64,000 nt of DNA, taken from positions 154,234-218,233 of the forward strand of contig JBGSSF010000021.1 of NCBI GenBank assembly GCA_041737175.1, read 5' to 3'. A model generated the notes under the pieces. That model ran no database searches. It was not told where the DNA came from and saw only the letters and a list, made by a program, of their open reading frames with translations. Source of the DNA: UBA5072 sp041737175. Its GTDB lineage: Bacteria; Bacteroidota; Bacteroidia; Bacteroidales; UBA10428. The position numbers and the translations under genes are program-made. Positions 44,708 to 51,399 of the stretch are shown in pieces (position 1 is the first letter of the stretch; each line of letters begins with the position of its first letter).

Positions 44708-44786
44708 AGGCGGAGTTACAAACTCCGCCTAACATAATAATCAGATTATATGTATATTATGCTAAGCGTAGTTTGCAACTACGCTT
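44708..44786. repeat. R4 palindrome pair between the two hydratase genes
   Basis: AGGCGGAGTT-aca-AACTCCGCCT (44708-44730) and AAGCGTAGTT-tgc-AACTACGCTT (44764-44786) are two perfect 10-bp-stem hairpins with 3-nt loops and the same design. They are separated by 33 AT-rich bases. They would form two stable hairpins in the mRNA between the two hydratase genes. Confidence 0.7.
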
Positions 44787-44815
44787 CCGATTACCTCTTT
44801 TGATACACCCTCGAT

Positions 44816-46621
44816 TCACATCCTCAACAAATCCCCCTTCTCATAAATCATCCGCTGCACCTCTGAAAACTTTCCCACCTGAACTGTTTTGTTATTCCTT
44901 TTGTTGGTCAGATTTCCTTTTTCCAAATCAAGGATCACGGTGTCGCGGTTTTCAAGCTGAAGTGCATCCAGATCTTTATAAGTCAGAACAGGAAATCCGG
45001 CATTGATGGCATTTCGTTCATAAATAGCTCCAAATGATTCTGCCAGAATGGCCTGATTGTCCAGTGCCCTGAAACAATCCACTGCATGTTGCCGGGAACT
45101 TCCCGCTCCGAAATTCTTCCCGGTGATAATGATGTCACCGTGTTCTGACTTTTGGGGATAATCCTCCCAGCCTTTCAGGTTGCCCAGCGCAAACCGGCCC
45201 ATTTCCTTCATGCTGGTAACTGCCAGGTGCTGGTTGTGATAAATCATATCGGTATCAATATTGTCGCACAGGATGAGCCAAACCTTACCTTCAAGGACCA
45301 TTTTCCGGCTGGCTTCAGGCAAGCCGACGCTTGTCTTTACAGTGACCTTACTTACGTCAGCCGTGAAAACCGACGGGGTCAGTGGCATTGAATCCTCAGT
45401 TGTGATATGTCCGGCGATGGCCGATGCTATAGCAGTTGCCACTGAGGCCAGGTATACCTCACCCTTGCCCTGCTTGCCTTCAAAGTTCCGGTTGCCGGTA
45501 CTCACCGTTCTTTCTCCCGGACCATTCTGTCCGATCTGTCCGGATGCACATCCTGCGCACCCTGCATTACCGAATAAAGCTCCGGATAACTTAAAAACCT
45601 CGATCAGGCCCTCATGCAGGCATCTGTTCCAGATCTCATCCGTGGCAGGAACAATCTTAAGAACCACACCGGGTGCAACTTTCTTGCCCGCCAGGAGCCT
45701 GACCGCTTCCCGCATGTCTTCCATCCTGCCATTGGTGCAACTCCCAACAAACACGGAATCGATTTTGGTTCCCATGACCTCCTTAACAGCCACCACATCA
45801 TGGGGCTTCCCGGGCAATGCTATAGCCGGAACGAATGATTCCAGGTCAAGTTCAAAGGATTTAGCATATGCCGCATCAGGGTCGGCAAAAGCCGGCTCAA
45901 AAACCTGGTATGATCGTGAGAGGCAGTAATCAATTATTCCCGACGAAGGAGGAAAAAGAATGGCTATGGCACCCATTTCAGTGGCCATGGAGGATATGGT
46001 GATCCGTTCATCCAGTGTCATCACTTCCGTTTCATCACCATACAACTCAACCGAATATCCCAGGAGTCCGTCGGCTCCGAATTTCTTTAGTAAATTCAGA
46101 ACAATGTCCTTGGCCGATATATGTTCCGGTCTTTCTCTGGTGAGTATGATCTTTACCGATTCCGGCACCTTAAACCAAACGGATCCGCGTGACCAGGCCG
46201 CCGCAATATCACGGTCGCCCATTCCCTGTCCAAAGGCGCCCACAGCACCTAGTATGTTGGCATGTGAATCGGTGGATACCAGTGTTGATCCCGGGGCAGC
46301 CAGCCCGTCATCAATGGCAATGTGCGTGCCAATCCCCGCGTTGATATCATAAACCATGATATTATTCTGTCGGGCATACAACCTGCATTTCTGCTGGTTG
46401 GCAGCATATTGCTGATCCGATCCTGTGGGATTGCAGTCAAAGGTGAAGAAGGTTTTGCCGGGATCGGCGATACCCAGGTTATTGATCTGAAGATTCCTGA
46501 CTACCCCTGCTCCTCCAAAATCACGCGCCAGTCTCACATCAATTGCAACATCTACGATCTCTCCCGGAACTACCTTGTCTTTCCCGGAGTGGGAGGCAAG
46601 AATTTTTTCAATGATTGTCAT
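44816..46621 (-). CDS. Aconitase-family hydratase 2, divergent active site
   Basis: The 601-residue single-chain hydratase has Fe-S ligands Cys295 (FVGSCTNGR), Cys355 and Cys358, the last two in GCAGCASGQ instead of the usual CGPCxG. STDSHAN replaces the usual DSHT. The swivel motif is FGAGSSRQHAV, with Gln in place of the normal Glu (GSSREH). Despite an equal overall layout to hydratase 1, these changes imply a different substrate or half reaction. In the proposed pathway one enzyme would dehydrate and the other rehydrate the homocitrate/homoisocitrate pair. It starts 3 bp after the HD-like gene. Confidence 0.84.
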   Translation of the reverse strand: MTIIEKILASHSGKDKVVPGEIVDVAIDVRLARDFGGAGVVRNLQINNLGIADPGKTFFTFDCNPTGSDQQYAANQQKCRLYARQNNIMVYDINAGIGTHIAIDDGLAAPGSTLVSTDSHANILGAVGAFGQGMGDRDIAAAWSRGSVWFKVPESVKIILTRERPEHISAKDIVLNLLKKFGADGLLGYSVELYGDETEVMTLDERITISSMATEMGAIAILFPPSSGIIDYCLSRSYQVFEPAFADPDAAYAKSFELDLESFVPAIALPGKPHDVVAVKEVMGTKIDSVFVGSCTNGRMEDMREAVRLLAGKKVAPGVVLKIVPATDEIWNRCLHEGLIEVFKLSGALFGNAGCAGCASGQIGQNGPGERTVSTGNRNFEGKQGKGEVYLASVATAIASAIAGHITTEDSMPLTPSVFTADVSKVTVKTSVGLPEASRKMVLEGKVWLILCDNIDTDMIYHNQHLAVTSMKEMGRFALGNLKGWEDYPQKSEHGDIIITGKNFGAGSSRQHAVDCFRALDNQAILAESFGAIYERNAINAGFPVLTYKDLDALQLENRDTVILDLEKGNLTNKRNNKTVQVGKFSEVQRMIYEKGDLLRM

Positions 46622-46624
46622 GAT

Positions 46625-47170
46625 TTATTTCAATCTGCTTTTAAAAGGCAAGAAGGTCATAAAATCCGCATGATGCACAATATAGGCTTCCGTGGAGCGC
46701 TTTACCAGGTCACCCTCACCCGCATGCGTGGCAATGATATGGCATACCTCGGGAGGAACACCGCATTGCTCAGCCAGTGACAGTCCCGAAAAAGGATGGC
46801 GTATGTACTCCCCGTATTTTCCCTGGACGCATTTGCCGGCAGCATCGAGTTCGTATTCCAGTAGTTTGCCCACATCGGCAAGTATGGCCCCGGCGACAAG
46901 GATGTCCATATTCACGGGCAGACTGTTCTTAAAAAACAGGTTGAATTTTTGCCCGCTCTCATAAGCGATATGCACCACAGCCCTTTTATGATCCATGAAA
47001 CTCACCTGCAAATCGGGACCTGCCAGCAGGGTAAAGGGTATCGTATAAAGATCTTCGGCCTTCAGAACGCTTTTCTCCAAAGCCAGTTCCCAGGTTCGGG
47101 CAGTTTTTTCGCGAAGTTCCTTATCGCGGATCCATTCCAACTCGGGCCATAGTTTTTTAACGCTTTCCAT
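46625..47170 (-). CDS. HD-like domain protein lacking the dyad histidine
   Basis: The 181-residue product starts at the ATG at 47170; an upstream in-frame TTG at 47179 is less likely. The fold resembles HD phosphohydrolases: His67 (HIAYE), then ILADVGK where HDxGK is expected, followed by His125 (HPFSG), His144 and His149 (HIIATH), and the HHAD end (His167/Asp169). The dyad His is Ala98, while Asp99 is kept. It may be a binding protein or use an altered metal centre. It is translationally linked to hydratase 2 (3 bp gap), so a role in that pathway is likely but unknown. Confidence 0.78.
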   Translation of the reverse strand: MESVKKLWPELEWIRDKELREKTARTWELALEKSVLKAEDLYTIPFTLLAGPDLQVSFMDHKRAVVHIAYESGQKFNLFFKNSLPVNMDILVAGAILADVGKLLEYELDAAGKCVQGKYGEYIRHPFSGLSLAEQCGVPPEVCHIIATHAGEGDLVKRSTEAYIVHHADFMTFLPFKSRLK

Positions 47171-47222
47171 GGTTTTCAATCATCATTATTATCGGCATAT
47201 TCATTTATAGAAGGCTACGTCA

Positions 47223-47285
47223 GTGATGAGTAATGAGTAATGAGTAATGAGCAACTCATCACTCTTCACTCATCACTCATTACTT
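47223..47285. repeat. Heptamer arrays G in inverted orientation
   Basis: Four 7-bp units GTGATGA/GTAATGA (47223-47250) face about four units ACTCATC/ACTCATT on the opposite strand (47254-47285). Together they could form a long imperfect hairpin between the dehydrogenase and HD-like genes. The TGA stop of the dehydrogenase gene (47266-47268) is inside the right-hand array, which encodes its last residues SDE. Confidence 0.82.
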
Positions 47286-48465
47286 TTTTAATAATGGCAT
47301 CTCCCATCTGCGCCGTCGACGCTGCCCCCTTTTTTACCACATCCGGACTTCCCTTCATCTTTAACATATCATAGGTACGCACCTTGCCTTCATGTATTAC
47401 AGCAGCAATGGCACTTCTTATCTTTTCAGCCATTCCCTTTTCATGAAGATGTTCCAGCATCATACAGGCTGATTCGATCATGGCGATGGGATTAACAATC
47501 GGAACAGGGTAGTCGGCATACTTGGGGGCAGAACCATGGGTAGGTTCAAATACGGCAATATCTTTCCCCAGGTTGGCACTGCAGGCAAAACCAAGACCAC
47601 CGATCAGGCCGGCAAATCCATCCGAAACAATATCTCCGAACATATTGCCGGCTACGATAACCCCATAATCCTCAGGATTCTTGGTAAGCCACATCATCTG
47701 CGCGTCAATATTGGTATTCCATAGTTCAATCGACGGGTATTCCTTTTGCATTATTTTCGCCATATTGTACATCATGCCTGATGTTTCACGGATCACATTG
47801 GGTTTTTCGCACAAGGTGACAGATTTATAGCCGTTCTTCGAAGCATGCTCAAAAGCTGACCTTAAAATTCTTTCTGTGGCTTTCCGGGAGAAAATCCGGG
47901 TGGAAACGGCGATTTCTTCAGGCGGCACATTTCCGAAATTCCGGACAAAGCTTTTATGTGTCAGCATGGCATCGTATACAATACCTTCGAGTCGGCCCCA
48001 CTCAACACCGCAATACAAACCCTCGGTATTTTGTCTGAAAATTACAACGTCCACAACCGGCTCCTCCACCTCACCCGTAGCTCCACGCCGGATGAAGTTC
48101 AGGGGATTTCCCCGATAAGTATGGCATGGCCGGATGCAAATATCCAGGTCAAATATCTGACGCAATCCGACAATCGGACTTGAATACACATAGCCCTTCC
48201 CCTTCAGGTCGGGTGAAAGCTCCGCGGCTGCTTCTTCCTTGGGTTTTGATGTGATGGCGCCAAAAAGTCCAGTTTTATGCTGCTGCAGGAGTTCAATGGT
48301 GCGAAGCGGCAAAGGATTTCCTTCCCTGCACCAGAAATCCCAACCGATATCACCTTCGACATACGAGGCATCAAAACCTGCGGCATCAAGCACCCTGAGA
48401 GCCTCTTTCATTACCACCCGGCCAATGCCGTCACCGGGCATCGTTACAATCGTATATTTGGCCAT
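47266..48465 (-). CDS. Isocitrate/homoisocitrate dehydrogenase family enzyme, NADP-type
   Basis: The 399-residue beta-decarboxylating dehydrogenase has Tyr151 (NTEGLY), Lys221 (CEKPNV) and metal ligands Asp254, Asp278 and Asp282 (NMFGDIVSD). The cofactor loop is THGSAPKY (309-316); Lys-Tyr at this place matches K344/Y345 of E. coli NADP isocitrate dehydrogenase, so NADP is expected. The substrate loop is YSSPIVGLRQ (94-103). Ser fits E. coli Ser113, but Ile replaces Asn115, and the SSPIV-x-LR pattern is, from memory, that of fungal homoisocitrate dehydrogenase. It may work as a reductive carboxylase on 2-oxoadipate. Confidence 0.83.
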   Translation of the reverse strand: MAKYTIVTMPGDGIGRVVMKEALRVLDAAGFDASYVEGDIGWDFWCREGNPLPLRTIELLQQHKTGLFGAITSKPKEEAAAELSPDLKGKGYVYSSPIVGLRQIFDLDICIRPCHTYRGNPLNFIRRGATGEVEEPVVDVVIFRQNTEGLYCGVEWGRLEGIVYDAMLTHKSFVRNFGNVPPEEIAVSTRIFSRKATERILRSAFEHASKNGYKSVTLCEKPNVIRETSGMMYNMAKIMQKEYPSIELWNTNIDAQMMWLTKNPEDYGVIVAGNMFGDIVSDGFAGLIGGLGFACSANLGKDIAVFEPTHGSAPKYADYPVPIVNPIAMIESACMMLEHLHEKGMAEKIRSAIAAVIHEGKVRTYDMLKMKGSPDVVKKGAASTAQMGDAIIKKVMSDE

Positions 48466-48487
48466 AATTCCTTAAATATTTCACCAT

Positions 48488-48543
48488 TCACTTTTCACTT
48501 TTCACTTTTCACTTTTCACTTTTCACTTTTCACTTTTCACTTG
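48488..48543 (-). repeat. Heptamer tandem array H (sense unit AGTGAAA)
   Basis: Seven perfect TCACTTT units and one TCACTTG run into the end of the CitF-like gene. The TGA stop (48523-48525) and residues VKSEK come from the repeat. It is the purest array in the window. Confidence 0.88.
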
Positions 48544-50085
48544 TTTCACCACATCAATCACTGTCCCATCCACCCACTTGATGGCTGCGACGATCTTATC
48601 CGTAAATAGTGGTTTCTGCGGAATGCCGCATATGGCCTCAGCTTCCTCCTTTAACTGGCGCAGCGTCTTAACGGGCAGACCCGATCCCCGGACTTTTTCC
48701 AGGAGATCGGTTCGCAACGGATTGATGGCGATGCCGCGTTCCGTTATGATCACGTCAATCAGTTCTCCGGGTCCGCAAAGCGTTGTCACCTCATCGCGGA
48801 TAACCGGTATGCGGTCGCGGAACAAGGGAACCGGGAGGATTACCGTTTTACCGAACAGGCAGTTCTGCCAGCCGCCGATGCCGTGAAGCAGGTATCCGTC
48901 GGAATGACTCACCACGTTTGCGTTAAAATTCAGGTCCACCTCCGTGGCACCCAGGATAACAACGTCCACCATACCGGCAAAATTGCCCTTGCTGTGGTAA
49001 TTGTAGCTGGTAAAGGGACTGGTCATCACATGCCTGGGATTATCCCGGATAGAACGAACGCCTTCAAGATCAAAGGTTTGCCCATCGAGGATGTATTCAA
49101 CCAGATTTTCTTCAAGCATCTGAACAAGGTACTTGTTGCTTCCCCCCCTGGCAAAACGGGCTTTTATTCCCTTCTTCCGCATGATATCGGCAAAGAAATT
49201 CCCTACTGACAGGGCTGTACCTCCAGCGCCTGCCTGGAAAGAAAAACCGTCATGAATGATGCCGGTCACGTCGCAGAACTGTGCCGTCATTTCGGCAATC
49301 AGCAGTCTGTCGGGACTCCGGGTCACTTCGGTGGTACCGGAGACAATTTTTTCGGGAATGCCTACCCGGTCAACCTTAACGGTGAAATCAACGTAATTTC
49401 CCTGAATCTGCCAGGGAATGCAGGGAAAGGGAACCAGGTTGTCGGTAACCACAATCACCTGGTCCGCGTACTGCGCATCGGCAACCGCAAAACCAAGCAG
49501 GCCGCTGGCTGAGGGACCGTTTACACCGTTGGCGTTGCCAAATGCATCAGCGCATCCGGCACCGATAACAGCAATATCTATTTTGACATCTCCATCCTGG
49601 ATAGCCTGGTATCGGCCTCCGTGGGACCTGAGGACTGCGGTTTTCCGCATCTTCCCTTCAGAGCAATAGCGGCCCAGGGGACCGTTCATGCTGCCTTCGA
49701 TATGACTGATGGTGCCATCATCCAGGTATTTGAGCAGGTAAGCATGGCATGAAAAGGAGGCGGAAGGAAACCAGCACAGGTTTTTAATGCCCAGCTCGCT
49801 GGCACAATCAAACACCATATTGGCCACCAGGTCACCTTCCCTGAAATGATGATGGGTGGAAATGGTCATTCCGTTGCGAAGACCTGCCCTGATGAGTGCT
49901 TCTTTCAGGGAGGGAACAAGTTTGTTCCCGTCCGCCGGATAATCCATATTGGAAGGTATCCGGGGAGCATAGCGGTTCCCCTGCGGGTGGTACTTCCCCA
50001 CTCCCATGAAAGGCACTGCCGGTTTGCCGTTTATTTCAACGGGCACCATGCGGCCTGCAGCATTCTTTACAAGTTCATTGGTCAT
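48523..50085 (-). CDS. citF: Citrate lyase alpha subunit-like CoA transferase
   Basis: The 520-residue product starts at the ATG at 50085; a GGAGGG ribosome binding site (50092-50097) about 7 nt upstream decides this start. The protein matches CitF, the acyl-carrier-protein transferase part of citrate lyase, throughout: HHHFREGDLVAN, GRYCSEGKM, DGFSFQAGAGGTALSV, EVDLNFNANVVSHSDG, TERGIAINPLR. It swaps acetate on the lyase carrier for the incoming tri- or dicarboxylate. It overlaps the CitD-CitE gene by 11 bp. Its true substrate could be homocitrate rather than citrate in this context. Confidence 0.88.
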   Translation of the reverse strand: MTNELVKNAAGRMVPVEINGKPAVPFMGVGKYHPQGNRYAPRIPSNMDYPADGNKLVPSLKEALIRAGLRNGMTISTHHHFREGDLVANMVFDCASELGIKNLCWFPSASFSCHAYLLKYLDDGTISHIEGSMNGPLGRYCSEGKMRKTAVLRSHGGRYQAIQDGDVKIDIAVIGAGCADAFGNANGVNGPSASGLLGFAVADAQYADQVIVVTDNLVPFPCIPWQIQGNYVDFTVKVDRVGIPEKIVSGTTEVTRSPDRLLIAEMTAQFCDVTGIIHDGFSFQAGAGGTALSVGNFFADIMRKKGIKARFARGGSNKYLVQMLEENLVEYILDGQTFDLEGVRSIRDNPRHVMTSPFTSYNYHSKGNFAGMVDVVILGATEVDLNFNANVVSHSDGYLLHGIGGWQNCLFGKTVILPVPLFRDRIPVIRDEVTTLCGPGELIDVIITERGIAINPLRTDLLEKVRGSGLPVKTLRQLKEEAEAICGIPQKPLFTDKIVAAIKWVDGTVIDVVKQVKSEK

Positions 50086-51280
50086 AGGTATCCCTCCAGT
50101 CTTTTGGAATTCTCCCGGCCCTGACAGCCCTTTCAATAGTCCTCAGGGCACGGTTTACCACCGGCAGATCAATCATTTTTGAATCGAGGGCAACAACGCC
50201 GGAGCCGTCCTTTTTCGCCTTTTCAAATGCTGCAACAATTCTTTTTGCTTTGAGTGTATCGGCTTCATCCGGAAGGAAGTTCTCATGGATCACAGGTACC
50301 TGCCGGGGATGAATGCAACCCATGCCGGCAAAGCCAAGTGCCTTGGATTCCAGTACATTTCGCTTGAGCGCTTCCATATCATCGATATCCGGGAACACGG
50401 AATCGATGGGCTGTATATTGGCTGCCCTGGCTGCGTTGACAACCATACTGCGGGCAAAGAATGTTTCCTTTCCTTCCGGTGTCCGCTGTGTGCCTATGTC
50501 TGCGGTATAATCCTCCAGGCCGATGGCCAGGGCAACAACATTTTCCGAAGCGCGGGCAATTTCATAGGCATTCATGACACCTGCGGCATTCTCAATGATG
50601 GGCATCAGGTGTATGGCATCATTTTTCCGGCCCAGGATTTCTGAGATTTTCTGGTCTGTTTGCAGCACCTGTGTGGCGTGTTCACATTTTGGTATCAGGA
50701 TGAGATGAACGCCATGGGGAATACAGAATTTCAGGTCCTCCAGTCCGGCCGGCAGCTGGTTGATCCTCACCATGCGTTCCGCGCCATAGAAATCAACCGA
50801 TCTGAGCGCATTCCTCACCAGAAAACGAGCTTCGTATTTCTTTTCCGGCGCCACGGAATCCTCAAGATCCAGGATAATTCCATGACTGCCATAGATACCC
50901 GCATTGATCATCAGCTTGGGATTGTTTCCCGGCAGATAAAGCCGCGTGACACGGTCCATATCCCTTGCCGTGGAATACAGGTTTTGCGGCAGCATGGGCA
51001 AAAGATATTCCTTATCCGTTTGGATGTGCTTTGTAATAACGGCTTCCAGGCGGGCAGCTATTGTAAAAGGCAGCGCTCCGCTGTCATCCAACTCCAGCTT
51101 TACCTGTTCAACACCGAAAAACTTCATCACGTTCCGGCACAGATCCCGGATCGATTCACTGTACATTGACCCGACCTTGCTCTTCAGATCAATGCATAAA
51201 TCCTGATCAGGAGTGGGGATCAGACGAACGAAACAGTCAGATCTGACGCCCGCTCCGTGGTTACCGGCAGTAAATTCCAT
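50075..51280 (-). CDS. CitD-CitE fusion: citrate lyase carrier protein plus beta subunit
   Basis: The 401-residue product joins two normally separate citrate lyase subunits. Residues 1 to about 95 resemble the acyl carrier CitD: NHGAGVRSDC with Ser14, the site that carries the phosphoribosyl-dephospho-CoA group in known CitD, and the end DSGALPFTIAARLEAVI. Residues about 105-395 are a CitE/HpcH-type lyase barrel (RLYLPGNNPKLM, ILDLEDSVAPEKKYEAR, ALAIGLEDYTADIG, IHPRQVPVI). It would cleave the carrier-bound acid to acetyl-carrier plus a 2-oxo acid. It is the first gene of the lysine/tricarboxylate cluster. The activating ligase CitC and prosthetic group enzymes CitX/CitG are not in the window. 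Confidence 0.86.
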   Translation of the reverse strand: MEFTAGNHGAGVRSDCFVRLIPTPDQDLCIDLKSKVGSMYSESIRDLCRNVMKFFGVEQVKLELDDSGALPFTIAARLEAVITKHIQTDKEYLLPMLPQNLYSTARDMDRVTRLYLPGNNPKLMINAGIYGSHGIILDLEDSVAPEKKYEARFLVRNALRSVDFYGAERMVRINQLPAGLEDLKFCIPHGVHLILIPKCEHATQVLQTDQKISEILGRKNDAIHLMPIIENAAGVMNAYEIARASENVVALAIGLEDYTADIGTQRTPEGKETFFARSMVVNAARAANIQPIDSVFPDIDDMEALKRNVLESKALGFAGMGCIHPRQVPVIHENFLPDEADTLKAKRIVAAFEKAKKDGSGVVALDSKMIDLPVVNRALRTIERAVRAGRIPKDWRDTYDQ

Positions 51281-51399
51281 GGTTTGGGATTATGGGATCA
51301 AAAATTACGGAAAAAAAACCGTATAAATCCTGATTGTTGTCAGGTGAAGTCTGATCAGCCGGTATATCAGCAGAATATTGTGGCCAGATGATCCGGGGC

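Noticed and set aside
38571..51280. Simple oxidative TCA branch plus citrate lyase
   Set aside because: It would not explain two unequal hydratases, the Ile at the isocitrate Asn position, or the fixed linkage to three saccharopine pathway genes. It remains the main alternative and is not excluded.
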